Of a stretch of 64,000 nt of DNA, positions 45,961 to 57,267 are shown one piece after another; position 1 is the stretch's first letter; each line of letters opens with the position of its first letter. The stretch comes from Sternotherus odoratus (taxonomy: Eukaryota; Chordata; Testudines; Kinosternidae). A model generated the notes under the pieces. It was given only the letters and a program-made list of their open reading frames with translations, searched no databases and was not told where the DNA came from. The stretch lies in assembly GCA_032164245.1 (NCBI GenBank), contig JAVMKO010000001.1, forward strand, positions 292,255,041 to 292,319,040, written 5' to 3'. A program made the translations under genes and the position numbers.

Positions 45961-46744
45961 GTTAGTCCTGTAGAGTCAACACAGCTCTGGGAGCATGAAC
46001 TGGATTCTATTCTGATTCACAGATCACCTGAATTATCAACTAAGTTCTGAAGGCAAAATATACATTTATTTACTTGCTGAAAGGACCCATCTTTCTTACT
46101 TGAACATGCCATTTTGACAGATTCAATGTTATTAATTGCAAAACAGTACATAAAACCTAAAAATACTGTTTTGTATGACATTGTACAGTCTGCTTTCTCA
46201 TCTTCCACTCAGTCCACAGTCGAGTGAGGGTGTCAAAACTTGAGAATTCCTTTCCCTAGACTTTGCCTCACACTTGCCTCAAGTTCTAAACCTCAGGGAA
46301 TGGGGGGGGGGGGGAGCAGACTTTCATTCTGAAATGTCTCGCGCAGGCAGATAGATATTCCCACGAAAGAAAGAGGAGGAAGTGCAAGGTGATGAGTCAC
46401 TCCTGTGCTAGGCTCTAGTCAAGCCATAAGCCAGGAACTGGTTGTGTCTCCCCCAGACCAGGTTTATAAGTCCCACAGGAGGAACAGCAGCTCAGTCCGC
46501 TGAACGTCACTCTGGAGCTTGGAACGCTCTCCTGCCTGATGGTGGCATCAGACTTCCCAGGTCTTAACCTACTCTTAGTCCAGCCCTCCTCTAGCTACTG
46601 CCCTGCTCCCAGTCACTCTTTAATTCCATCCTGGATGCCTGATTCTGGCTCTCAACACTAGGTGTGACTGCTGCAGTGCCGATCACTAGGCCTGACCATC
46701 TCCATCCCAGTTTCTGACAAGAAGTGCAGGGAGACCACCTCTCT
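45961..46744. other. Intron, nothing firm
   Basis: A G-run at 46302-46314 is the only structure. No gene seen. Confidence 0.45.
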
Positions 46745-46890
46745 ATGGCTCAAGTCTTCTAATCTGTAAAGTGGGGATACCATCATCTACCTACCTAACT
46801 CACAGCAGTGTCTGTGAGGGTTAAGAAAGTAATTTTTGTACAGTTGAGATCCTTAGACAGACAATGCTATAGAAGTGTGAATGATTATCA
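46745..46890 (+). mobile_element. MIR SINE fragment
   Basis: CTTCTAATCTGTAAAGTGGGGAT, ACTCACAGCAGTGTCTGTGAGG and a GAGATCC-containing tail follow the MIR 3' half. Confidence 0.65.
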
Positions 46891-47549
46891 TATGTAATTC
46901 ATTTACCAGCTCTTGACAAGCCTTTGATACAGCTAAAACATCACCAATCCTTTCAAAAGCAAACATTGCTGGTTAACCTTCTGCTTTACCAACCAGGCTG
47001 GGAACGTTTCCATAGTAACTCCATTGATAGTCTTGAATGGAACTATTTCTGTTCTGCTCTTTCTAGAGCAGTTGTAATGTAAATTCAGTCGGGCATGTCT
47101 CCCTAAGAGCGATTCCACATTCTTTGTTCCCTCTGGTTATAGGTTATGACAGTGTAGTCGTAATAAATGTTCAGAAAACATTCCTTTGTTATTTTTTCAA
47201 TGTATTTGTTCATCTGGCTAATTTTCAATTCATCCGTTTCAGCTCTGCACACAAATCTCTCTGCTAACTTCACCTGGAAGCAATACTGAGAAAAATATCT
47301 TCCAGTCCCAGCACATTGTTCCATAGGTCATTTTTTCCTGTAACACATGGAATAATATGATCAATACCTCTACTTTTCAAACTATGTAAAGGAAGGTAGC
47401 AATCTTAAATTTAATTATTTCATATTTGCTCTTGCCTTTTTGAAATAGTGACTTTTTCAGCGGTGTTTTTAACCATACTTTTTATTTTCTGATCTGTCCA
47501 CTTGTGTGCATGGCGGAACAGGTCTGAAAATATTACAGTAGTATTTACA

Positions 47550-47805
47550 GGCCCCAACCCGAATAGGACCTATTGTGTTAAGTGCTGTATGAACACTGAA
47601 AAGACAGTTCTGTCCCAGTTTAAGTAGACAAGACAGATTAAGGAAGTATTATCCCTATTTTACAAATAGAATTAAGGCACAGACTGATTAAGTGACTTGC
47701 CCAAGGCTGCCCAAGAAGTCTGTGGTACAGTGAGGAAGTGAACGCAGGTCTTCTGAGTCTCAATTCAGCACCTTAACAACAAGACCATCCCTCTTCTCAA
47801 GTCAC
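47550..47805 (-). mobile_element. MIR/L2-type SINE, minus strand
   Basis: TGTTAAGTGCTGTATGAACAC, TATCCCTATTTTACAAATAG, GTGACTTGCCCAAGGCTGCC and TCTGTGGTACAGTGAGGAAG mark an almost complete reverse-oriented copy. Confidence 0.78.
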
Positions 47806-48557
47806 TGGTTTCAAGGTATAAAAATGTATCATTATAACAAAATGTATTTCTAAATTTTCTATGGCATCAGGTGTTTCCCTCCTAAATAAAAAGCCTTGTT
47901 ACTGCAGACCTCCAGGTACTCTGCTGGCCAGGCACCTTCTTGCTCTCAAAAGACCAACATCAAAAATACTACACACCTGAGCTCTGATGTGTACATTTTT
48001 TGCCTTTGTAAGGATTTTTGCAGCATGTAAAGGTATTCTGTGTCACTTTAAAGAGAAGCAATGAGCTGACTATTGCATACTGGCATGCAATGTATTTAAC
48101 TGTCTTTACTATTTTTTATGTTCTTGAATTTCAGCCTTTGAAAGCTTGCTAAATTTGAATTTGTCCCGCCTACCATTAAGATTGCATTGAAGGGTTCAGC
48201 ATCTCTGATACCATCCTGCCAAGTCTCCCAGCCACTTCAAGTATTGAGTGCTCTGTGTGACACAATACACTGCACACAGATTCATGCATCAGCAAAGCTT
48301 GCGAAATTAACTTGAACATACAACAAAAATTGTCAGACAATTATGGTAGCAAAGCCTCCTGCCTGTAACACAGACATCTGCCTCCCTTCCCTGAATTCTA
48401 TATTTCCTGGGGCTGGCTCTCCTTTGACACTCATTTTATATCAGTGTCAGTGGAGTTACTCCTGAATTACACCATGTAAGTGTCAAAGGATTCAGGCCTA
48501 GGAAATGTAGAGTATCAAAATTAACAATTCAATTTTTTGCACTGAATATTACATATA
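47806..48557. other. AT-rich intron, nothing recognised
   Basis: No open frame, array or terminal repeat was found. Confidence 0.45.
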
Positions 48558-49340
48558 CAGTAAACCCTCGATTTAACGGACCCCTATTTAACGGACTTCG
48601 GATGCAACGGACAAAATTTCCCGATGCATCCGAAATCCGTTATAGGGGGCTGCCGGCTCCTGCCCCGGGGAGCCGGGCGGGAGCTGTCAACCCGGCTGCC
48701 CGGATACCCGCAGAGGGGAGCCGGGCGGCCTGGTTGACAGCTCCCGCCCGGCTCCCCGCAGCGGGGAGCCAGGCGGGAGCTGTCAAACCCCCCCAGGAGC
48801 CAGGCGGGCGGGAGCGGGGGGGGTTGACAGCTTCCGCCTGGCTTCCCGCTGCAGGGGAGCCAGGCGGGGGGGGGGGGGGGAAGAGGGCTTTGACAGCTCC
48901 CGCCGGGCTCCCCGCAGCGGGGAGCCAGGCGGGCGGGCTGACAGCCCGGCGGACGGGGGGGGGGGGGTGTTGACAGCTCCCGCCGGGCTCCCCGCTGCGG
49001 GGAGCCCGGCGGGCGGGCTGACAGTTCCCGCCGGGTTCCCCGCTGCGGGGAGCCAGGCGGGCGGGCTGACAGCCCGGCGGACGGGGGGGGCTTTGACAGC
49101 TCCCGCCGGGGAGCCCGGCGGGAGCTGTCAAAGCCCCCCCCCTTACGGGAAGGGGGGGGGGAGTTTGACAGCTCCCGCCCAGTAAAACCTCTATATAAGG
49201 GACTAATTCAGGTGAGGGGGTGTCCGTTAAAGCCAAAAGTCCTGTTATTTAATTATTTTAAAAAAATATTAAATAACGGACTTTCGGCTTTAACGGACAC
49301 CCCCTCGCCCGAATTAGTCCGTTAAATCGAGGTTTCACTG
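48558..49340. mobile_element. Tigger/pogo-type non-autonomous element, 783 bp
   Basis: CAGTAAACCCTCGATTTAAC at the left and GTTAAATCGAGGTTTCACTG at the right are near-perfect inverted repeats with TA on both sides (48556-48557 and 49341-49342). The interior has two parts. One is a GC-rich array of palindromic units (GGGAGCTGTCAA / TTGACAGCTCCC, 48650-49180). The other is a long hairpin (49200-49321) whose arms contain GTGTCCGTTAAAGCC and its complement. Confidence 0.93.
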
Positions 49341-49990
49341 TATTCAGATAAATTCCTGGTGCTATAGAATTTATTTTTCAACTATATCTAGTTGTACGCA
49401 TTCTAATACACCTATCACCATATTATATAGACAGCAATTATTTCAAAATTAAGAGTGACAAATGCACAGATCTAAAGGTAGACCTAGCTCTTCTCTCTGT
49501 TTAGTACAGATCGCTTTCTGAAAATGCTTCACGTAAGGTGACTAGAATAAAAGAGGAGATACCGATATCTACTAAAACCGATGACAGATACAACACAGTG
49601 AAGTTGCAGGTGCAGGTATTCTTTCCCAGAGCAACACATTTATAGTAAAAATGCCATGCAACAGCGTATCAGTATGCCATACGGATTGGCTGTGGGAGAC
49701 AGCACACGGTCTCCAAAAAAACATGTGTAACTGCCAATCTGGCTAGCAGTACTGTTATAGTCTTCATTTGCTAGTTATCCTAGATAAAAATTGATCATTA
49801 AAAATGTCTTGTGCTGTACAGACAGGTCAGTCTTGATCTAAATGCAGGAAGGCTGAAGAGTCAAAGTTTACATCACCCTTGAACTTGAGATGTTTAATTT
49901 TTAAATGCTAATTAAAATGTCCATATGGTATTTTGGATTTACACCACGAAAGTGAATTGCTCTCAAAGACATTTGCTTTAGACAAACAGC

Positions 49991-50089
49991 AAAGCAGATG
50001 GGGAGCACACATGCAATACTAACAAAACCAGTTTTACCGTGTTAAAAGGCTTAACAGGTTTCTCTAATGTCTTTGGGCCAGGAGATGAG
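49991..50089. repeat. Local direct duplication, copy 1
   Basis: About 98 bp starting AAAGCAGATGGGGAGCACAC and ending GGGCCAGGAGATGAG recur at 50424-50521 in the same orientation with about five differences. I do not know the sequence as a repeat family. Confidence 0.9.
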
Positions 50090-50423
50090 ATTCAAACGAT
50101 GCTTGAGGGAACTGGCAAAACTCCACAGCTGTGTTTGCAAAAGAATTCAGCAAAAATATTTATTTATTTAAATAAATCTAATTTCACGTGCTGGAAAGTT
50201 AAAGTTCTTCTCAAAGAGGAGGGAAAATGTTGTTAACCCACAATGTCATTATTACTTATATAGTGAGAGCAATCAAAAGTTCTAACCAGCATCAGGGGAC
50301 CATTGAACTAGGTACCGTACAAACACGCAAGCAGGTGTGGTCCCTTCTCCAAAGAACTCTCAATTAAAAACAGGAAACAAGTGAGTAACAAGCAAGAGAA
50401 GGGAAGGCAGGGTAACAGTAAGA

Positions 50424-50521
50424 AAAGCAGATGGGGAGCACACATGCAATACTAACAAAACCAGTTTTAGCGCGTTGAAGGCTTAACGGGTTTCTCTAAT
50501 GTCTTTGGGCCAGGAGATGAG
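50424..50521. repeat. Local direct duplication, copy 2
   Basis: Sits within an L2/MIR-like stretch (50290-50560) between GGGTAACAGTAAG and GGTTACATAGGC, so this copy is probably the inserted one. Differences from copy 1 cluster at AGCGCGTTGAAGG against ACCGTGTTAAAAGG. Confidence 0.88.
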
Positions 50522-51166
50522 GTTACATAGGCTAACAATGTGCACATGTTGACAGCGCTGAATCAAGTATTTGTTTCACAGATGGATCTTTATATCCTGT
50601 AACTTACTACAAAACTATAAATAACGTTCCCCCACCCCACGATCCTTTTCCTAAAAAAATTAACTCAATTTAGCAAGTGTTTTAATTAGATTTATATTCC
50701 TGCACCAGCTGGTTCAGTAGGACTTGTACTAAAGTGAAGTTTATAACACTGTGTTGTAAATATTTTACTTCTTACTAAAACAAATTTCTGTCCAGGAAGA
50801 AACTACAAACACTGAAACAAACATAACGGGGGGTGGGTGGGAAGTGATAGGTAACAGCAGCAGACTGCTTTAATAAAGTACTATTTCTATTTGGTTGCCA
50901 CAGAATAATGTTGTCTATAATCAGTCAAACTTTAACATGCAGCTATAGCTAATTAGGTGGATTACATTTTATAGATTGTGTGCTCTCCTTGTTTGCTCAA
51001 ATACAGATGTGATAAAATCTCTACTTTTGCTATATTTTCTTGCTTCTGTCAAAGTGAAGAAGTTTGGCTTGTCTGTTAAAAAACAAAACAACAACAGGAC
51101 TTAGTGTAACACTGTCACACTGCAATTTTACTTTTGATGTGTATCACACTGCTCATCTAAGAATCT

Positions 51167-51622
51167 TGTGGCAGGGTGCTGGCCAGGAGTGCCTGAGCCA
51201 GCCCTGCCGGCCCTTTAAGAGGGAGCAGAAGTCTGCAAACCTCCCTTGCAGAAAGGCTAATTAGCCACCTGGCTTGCAGGGCAATCAGCCTTGATGAGTG
51301 GCACCTGGAAGCCTCCTCAGGGGGATAAAAGGCCTGCCAGGAAGCAAGCCCAGTGTGGTGGGGATGGTATGGAGGGTGGAGTGCTAGTCAGAGTGGTGTT
51401 TGTATTTGAGCTGAACTATATAGTTTGTAGAGCTGTAAACTGTAGAGCTATTCAGAGCTGTAAACTGCAGAGTTTGTTAGAGTTGTAAACTGAAAGGCTA
51501 AACTGTGTAAAACTGTATATATTGGTGGTGGGGTCCTGCACTGTGATTAAAGAGCACTGTTTGAAGCAAAGAAGGGTTTCCTGCCTGTGTTCCTGAGAAG
51601 GGTGAGAGAGCGGTCTGTCACA
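51167..51622 (+). mobile_element. Solo LTR, 456 bp, 4-bp ATCT target duplication
   Basis: Begins TGTGGCAG and ends CTGTCACA, an inverted pair of TG..CA type. ATCT is present at 51163-51166 and 51623-51626. GGGGGATAAAAGGCC (near 51321) serves as a TATA box, and GATTAAAGAGC (near 51547) lies where the polyadenylation signal should be. A 25-30 bp tandem (GAGCTGTAAACTG) lies at 51430-51500. No internal region adjoins. Gypsy-type or ERV is undecided. Confidence 0.85.
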
Positions 51623-51649
51623 ATCTCAAAACAGGTTACAAACATATGG

Positions 51650-53164
51650 CTCTAGAGGTGATCCTGGCAATTACAGACCAGTCAGTCTAACGTCCGTACC
51701 GGGAAAATTAGTTGAAACAATAGTAAAGAATAAAATTGTCAGACACATAGAAGAGCATAAATTGTTGGGCAAAAGTCAACATGGTTTCTGCAAAGGGAAA
51801 TCGTGTCTTACTAATCTATTAGAGTTCTTTGAAGGGGTCAGCAAACATGTGGACAAGGGGGATCCGGTGGACATAGTGTACTTAGATTTCCAGAAAGCCT
51901 TTGACAAGGTCCCTCACCAAAGGCTCTTACGTAAATTAAGCTGCCATGGGATAAGAGGGAAGATCTTCTCATGGATTGAAAACTGGTTAAAAGACAGGGA
52001 ACAAAGGGTAGGAATAAATGGAACTTTTTCAGAATGGAGAGGGGTAACTAGTGGTGTTCCCCAAGGGTCAGTCCTGGGACCGATCCTATTCAACTTATTT
52101 ATAAATGATTTGGAGGAAGGGGTAAACAGTGATGTGGCAAAGTTTGCAGATGATACTAAACTGCTCAAAGTAGTAAGGACCAAAGCAGACTGTGAAGAAC
52201 TTCAAAAAGATCTCACTAAACTAAGTGATTGGGCAACAAAATGGCAAATGAAATTTAATGTGGATAAATGTAAAGTAATGCACATTGGAAAAAATAACCC
52301 CAACTATACATACAATATGATGGGGGCTAATTTAGCTACAACCAATCAGGAAAAAGACCTGGGAGTCATTGTGGATAGTTCTCTGAAGGCATCCACGCAG
52401 TGTACAGCGGCAGTCAAAAAAGCAAACAGGATGTTAGGAATCATTAAAAAAGGGATAGAGAATAAGTCGGAGAATATCTTATTGCCCTTATACAAATCCA
52501 TGGTGCGCCCACATCTTGAATACTGCGTACAAATGTGGTCTCCTCATCTCAAAAAGGATATACTGGCACTAGAAAAGGTTCAGAGAAGGGCAACTAAAAT
52601 GATTAGGGGTTTGGAACGGGTCCCATATGAAGAGAGATTAAAGAGGCTAGGACTTTTTAGCTAGGAAAAGAGGAGACTAAGGGGGGATATGATAGAGGTA
52701 TATAAAATTATGAGTGGTGTGGAGGAAGTAAATAAGGAAAAGTTATTTACTTGTTCCCAAAATAGAAGAACTAGGGGCCACTCAATGAAATTGGCGTGCA
52801 GCAGGTTTAAAACAAATAAAAGGAAGTTCTTCTTCACACAGCGCACAGTCAACCTGTGGAACTCCTTACCTGAGGAGGCTGTGAAGGCTAGGACTATAAC
52901 AGGGTTTAAAAGAGAGCTGGATAAATTCATGGAGGCTAAGTCCATAAATGGCTATTAGCCGGGATGGGTAATGAATGGTGTCCCTAGCCTCTGTCTGTCA
53001 GAGGGGGGTGATGGATGGCAGGAGAGAGATCGCTCGATCATACCTGTTAGGTTCACTCACTCCGGGGCACCTGGCATTGGCCACTGTCGGTAGACAGGAT
53101 GCTGAGCTAGATGGACCTTTGGTCTGACCCAGTATGGCCGTTCTTATGTTCTTATGTTCTTATG
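51650..53164 (+). mobile_element. CR1 LINE, 5' truncated, well preserved
   Basis: Starts abruptly at GTGATCCTGGCAATTACAGACC, about 25 bp after the solo LTR, and runs through reverse transcriptase to a 3' untranslated segment. The end is GTATGGCCG followed by three copies of TTCTTATG, the CR1 hallmark. The same 3' end occurs at 59050-59081 and, inverted, at 61587-61625. It appears to be the youngest CR1 here. Confidence 0.96.
51657..52958 (+). pseudogene. CR1 reverse transcriptase, C-terminal two-thirds, one nonsense codon
   Basis: The frame opens with GDPGNYRPVSLTSVPGKLVE and continues without shift. Catalytic-palm motifs are visible: DFQKAFD (first Asp), SGVPQGSVLGP and FADD (the Asp pair). 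The CR1 tail motifs HLEYCVQMWSP, QRRATKMIRGL and VNLWNSLPEEAV follow. A single TAG at 52662-52664 replaces the usual Leu after LGLFS. The same frame then runs on (EKRRLRGDMIEVYKI) to the natural end near 52958. The endonuclease domain and ORF1 are missing through 5' truncation, so the copy is dead on arrival despite its good state. Confidence 0.95.
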
Positions 53165-53300
53165 CATGTACAACACTCCTGTTAGGCAGGTATTAACACC
53201 TGCGCAAATATAGGCACAGAGAAGCTAGGTGACATTTTGAAGATCACACAGCAAGTCAGTGGCAAGGGCAGAAATAGACCCTACCTAGGCACTGACTTCC
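53165..53300 (-). mobile_element. MIR-family fragment, minus strand
   Basis: GGCACAGAGAAGCTAGGTGAC and ATCACACAGCAAGTCAGTGGC match the MIR core reversed. It adjoins the CR1 end directly. Confidence 0.6.
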
Positions 53301-53308
53301 CATATATA

Positions 53309-53430
53309 TTCATCGATTCCAAAGCCAGAAGGGACCACTGTGATCCTCTAGTCTGACCTCCTGTAAAACACAGGCTGTAGAACGTCCCCAAAATAATTCC
53401 TACAGCAGATCTTTTAGTAAAACATATTTT
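53309..53430 (-). mobile_element. CR1-type 3' fragment, minus strand
   Basis: AAAGCCAGAAGGGACCACTG, GATCCTCTAGTCTGACCTCC and CAAAATAATTCCTACAGCAG are the reverse-oriented end of an older CR1 subfamily. A similar piece lies at 7911. Confidence 0.65.
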
Positions 53431-53441
53431 AATCACTAGAC

Positions 53442-53480
53442 CAGGGGTCCTCACACCTTTTCATAGAGTGAAATAGAGTG
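53442..53480. mobile_element. Single hAT left end
   Basis: CAGGGGTCCTCACACCTTTTC resembles the Charlie-like left termini in this window. I found no matching right end or repeat of CACTAGAC downstream, so the element is truncated or too diverged. Confidence 0.4.
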
Positions 53481-54221
53481 TTGCACAGATCACCCCCTAT
53501 TCATTTGCTATCACGCAAACACTCTGCCCCACATTTACTAGTGCACAGCAACTACAGTGAATCACAGTGCACCAAAAATAATAAACAATCACATTTATAT
53601 TTTTGGGTGTCATTTTATAGGCAGAATTTCTGTATGATTTAAGTCTGAAGTGCAGCTCTCGGAAAGAAGGGTCCTTTGCATGACACATGAGAAACAAAAT
53701 GCAGTATAGGCGAGTTGCAGCTTAGGCACATTTAACATGCGCGAGTTCAGCTTTGCACGGTCAGCAAAAACAGAAAAAAGAAAAATAATAATTTAAAAAC
53801 TGAATCTGTAGTGTGGGTGATTCCGTCCACCATTCAACTCAATAAGTATTTCACTATACATGGTTTTTTATTTATGTGCTAACAGCAGAACGGATCCCTG
53901 CGTAAGATGCGACTTGCCTGTACATGCACACTGCTTCAGACATTAGCCCTCTTGCCACATGAAACCTCTGCACAAATTTAGAACACTAGTCCCAAAGTCC
54001 TCCAAGAGTAGCTGTTTTTCCTTCTGTGTTTCTAGTAGCCAACTGCTAAAAAGAGATCAGTGTGCGAATGAAGTAGAAAGGTTTAAAATGTACAAAGCAC
54101 ATAGACCTGTAGGCAATGTTCAGACCTGTAGGCCGTGTTCAATGTTCAGTAAAGGGTCTAAACTCAAGCTCAGTAATAAGGTATCAAACCATCGATTGCT
54201 TTAGCAAACTAATTTGCCTAA
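53481..54221. other. Intron, nothing recognised
   Basis: A short tandem CAATGTTCAGACCTGTAGGC (54114-54146) is the only local structure. Confidence 0.45.
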
Positions 54222-54497
54222 AGTCAGGTCTACACTACTGCTTAAATCAATCTAACTTACATCACTTGAGGGTGTATAAAAGACACTCCCCTGAGCAAGG
54301 CAAGTTACAGTGTTCTAAGTGCTGTCCACACTGGCATTATGTCAGTGGGTGATGTTTTCGTACCGACATAGCTTCTACCTCTTGTGGAGGTGGAGTAATT
54401 ATGCCAACAGGAGAGTGCTCTCCCATTGGCATGGAGCGTTTTCACCAGGTGCGCTACAGGGGACATCTAGATGTGCTTCTAGTGTAGACCTGCCCCA
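54222..54497. repeat. MITE, about 275 bp
   Basis: GTCAGGTCTACACTACTGC at the left and CTAGTGTAGACCTGCCCC at the right are inverted. Interior text (GGAGGTGGAGTAATTATGCC, GAGAGTGCTCTCCCATTGGC) is shared with 4783-5016 and 55931-56145. Confidence 0.6.
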
Positions 54498-54874
54498 AGG
54501 TTTCACTTCATTCTACTAGCTATTTTTCCCCACAAAGGAGATGAATTTGTAAGGTCCTTTAAATAAAATAAATAATAATAATAAATTAATAATAAAAGAA
54601 TGTAAGATTTTAAGCTTTATTTAAAGTTCTAACACATAGATTACTTCAGGAAGATATATAAATGGATCGCATAGAAATAAAGTTGAAAACTCTATAGGCT
54701 TCTTTTGTACTTCCATAGACCCTTTCTTTAAGAACTCTTAAAGCATTTTACACATGTTGAGAGACTCTCACAGACCCATCTAATTTAGGGAAGCAGTATG
54801 ATTTATAGATAACTTCTGAGCTTCATTTTACCTAATTTACTCGCTGAAGGTCACATTGTGTCTATGGCCTATTC

Positions 54875-55110
54875 CACACTTAAAATTTAGGTTGACATAG
54901 CTACAGTGCTCCTGAGCACTGTCACAATGCTCTCCTAACCCCAAGTGTACATACAGCTAGGTTGTCAAAAGAATGCTTCTTTCATCTTGCTACCATCACT
55001 CGGTGAAGTGGAGTTCCCACAGCACTGGAAAACTCCCTGCTGTAGGCTGCATCTACCCTATGCCAGTGTAACTAAAATGCCATAGCTATGCTGCTATAGT
55101 TCTTGCAGTG
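54875..55110. repeat. Related MITE, decayed
   Basis: TTTAGGTTGACATAGCTACAG and GCATCTACCCTATGCCAGTG belong to the same dispersed group as 54222. Ends are not exact. Confidence 0.4.
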
Positions 55111-55298
55111 CACACAAAACCTATGGCAGAGAATGGTCTAAACCAGGGACACAAACTTTTGCCATGGGGCAGACCCACATTTTGTCTTGCGGACACCTCC
55201 ACTCCCATTCCTGATCATTCACACACCTCCCTGCCATTCATGACTGTGTGGACCTTCTCCCCTCTTCCACCAATGCCTGACCAAGACTACGTCTACAC

Positions 55299-55683
55299 CA
55301 GTGGTTCTTAGCCAGGGGTACTAGAGGTCTTCCAGAGGGTACATCTGTTCTTCTAGATATTTGCCTAGCTTTACAACAGGCTACATAAAAAACACTAGCA
55401 AAGTCAGTACATACTAAAAAGTCATAGACAAGGATTTGTTTATACTGCTCTGTAAACTGTACACTGAAATGTAAGTATAATATTTATATTCCATTTGATT
55501 TATTTTATAATTATATGATATAAATGAGAAAGTCAGCAATTTTTTAGTAGTAGTGTGCTGTGACACTCTTGTATTTTTGTGTCAGATTTTGTAAGTTTTT
55601 AAGTGAGGTAAAACTCGGGAGTATGCAAGACCAATCAGGCTTTTGAAAGGGGTATAATAGTCTGGAAAGCTTGAGAGCCGCTG
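55299..55683. mobile_element. hAT element, 385 bp
   Basis: Ends CAGTGGTTCTTAGCC and TTGAGAGCCGCTG are inverted. GTCTACAC and TTCTACAA flank it (6 of 8). The AT-rich interior (CCAGAGGGTACATCTG, TTTACAACAGGCTACATAAAA) is one I recall as a recurrent turtle element. A decayed relative may precede it at 55146-55290. Confidence 0.8.
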
Positions 55684-55689
55684 TTCTAC

Positions 55690-56145
55690 AATACTACTTA
55701 CACTGGTATAACTTATGTCACCCGGAGGTGTAATAAGGGTACATCTTCACTACTCACCGGATAATGTAGAGGCAGAAGCGGAGTCAACGGGGGAGTGGCG
55801 GCAATCAACCCTGCGCCACGAGGACCTGAGGTAAGTCGACCTAAGATACGTCAACTTCAGTTATGCTATTCTCATAGCTGAAGCTGCGTATCTTAGGTCG
55901 ACATGCCCCTGGCCCAGTGTAGACCAGGGATAAACTACACTCTGAGCAACATAAGTTACGCTGACCTAAGCACTGGTGTGGACTGTCAATGGGAGAGTTA
56001 CTGCCACTCATTGGGGATGGATTAATTAAGTCGATGAGAGAGCTCTCTCCTGTTGGCTTAGAGTGGCTACATTAGAGAGTTTACAGCGGCTCTGCTGTAT
56101 CAGTGCAGCTGTGCCACTGTAAGCTCTCTAGTCTAGCCATAGCCT
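55690..56145. repeat. MITE interrupted by a Harbinger-type MITE
   Basis: CACTGGTATAACTTATGTCACCC (55700) stops at 55736 and resumes at 55931 with AACTACACTCTGAGCAACATAAG. The outer repeat is of the 54222 type and ends GTCTAGCCATAGCCTA. Confidence 0.55.
55737..55930. mobile_element. Harbinger-type MITE (copy 3), TAA duplication
   Basis: GGGTACATCTTCACTA and AGTGTAGACCAGGGA are inverted and flanked by TAA at 55734-55736 and 55931-55933. It contains AACTTCAGTTATGC..GCATAGCTGAAG-like complementarity and GGTCGAC. It is the shortest member here. Confidence 0.75.
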
Positions 56146-56224
56146 AACATCTTTGTGGCAACAATAGCAATTGCTTACTCAGAAAGGTAACACTAGGAAA
56201 GCATTTAATGTATTTTTAGCTCCT

Positions 56225-56400
56225 AATGCTAATATGGCAGCGCCTAAGAGATTTCAGCTGAGATTAGTGCCCTGTTGTGCCAGGTGCTATACAAATAAAT
56301 ATACATAGTAAGAGACAGCCACTGCCCCAAAGTGCTTAAAATATAAACAGACAAGACATATAAAGGAATGGGGGGAAAGGAAGTTATGCAGTTTAACAGC
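56225..56400 (-). mobile_element. L2/MIR-type tail, minus strand
   Basis: GGCAGCGCCTAAGAGATTTC, GTGCCAGGTGCTATACAAATAA and GACAGCCACTGCCCCAAAGTGCTTA are the reverse of the tail seen at 28430 and 26710. Confidence 0.65.
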
Positions 56401-56968
56401 TGGAAACGAGGAGATACAGCATCACGTGACGAGCCTTCTCTCTGGGGACCATGACCAAACACTCCACAGACCACATTCTGAGAACCACTGGTCTTTATGA
56501 AACTTTGTGATAGGGTGTAGGAGCCACAAGCCATGATCACAATAAGGTTAACGTGTGCTCAGTTTCTCCCTCTCGTTACAGAGGTGCACAGAGAAAGTTA
56601 TTGTAGGGAGTCAGGGATCCACATAGCCATAGGTTCGTAAGACTGGTTTAAACTGCAGGCTGGGGGAACAATTTGTTACTTCTATGTTGCTTATGCTAAT
56701 TTGTTTAGGCCTCTTGCTCTATATATGATCTGTTGAGGAAAATCCTTGCTGACTGTACATGTGTTTTCTTTTGATGAATTGTTTCACCAGTATACAAAGG
56801 TATATATATGTAGCTTGGTACGCTGCAGTCAGTTCCCATGTAAATCCCTCTGACCCAACAGACTGCTATCCACAGGTTGAGATGAGATCCTCTCTTGTTA
56901 GACTACTTCATGTCCTGCTCCTTGGATGGCAGATCACTACTAAATGTGAGGAGAGGTTTCATGATTTA

Positions 56969-57264
56969 GGGCTGGTCCTCACTGGGGGGAGGCTGGGAGG
57001 GGGGATCGACGGCAGATACGCAACTTCAGCTACGTGAATCACGTAGCTGAAGTTTGCGTATCTGCTGACGACTTACCTCTCGTCCCCACGGCGGCGGCAG
57101 TCAGTGGTGCGCTCCCCCGTCGACTCCAGCTTGTGCCTCCCGGCGAGCTGGAGTTCCGGAGTCGACGGGGGAGCTCCGGGCGATCGATTTATCGCGTCTT
57201 AGTAAGACGCGATAAATCGATCGCCAGAAGATCGATCCCGCGCTGTGCGAGTGAAGACCAGCCC
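56969..57264. mobile_element. Harbinger-type MITE (copy 4), TTA duplication, best preserved
   Basis: GGGCTGGTCCTCACT and AGTGAAGACCAGCCC are inverted. TTA flanks at 56966-56968 and 57265-57267. Three internal hairpins are visible: CAGATACGCAACTTCAGCTACGTG with its complement, CCCCCGTCGACTCCAGC with its complement, and GGGCGATCGATTTATCGCGTC with its complement. Confidence 0.88.
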
Positions 57265-57267
57265 TTA

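Noticed and set aside
48602..49236. 123- to 198-codon frames with repeated PAAGSQAG-type text
   Set aside because: They translate the palindromic array of the Tigger-type element, and both strands are open.
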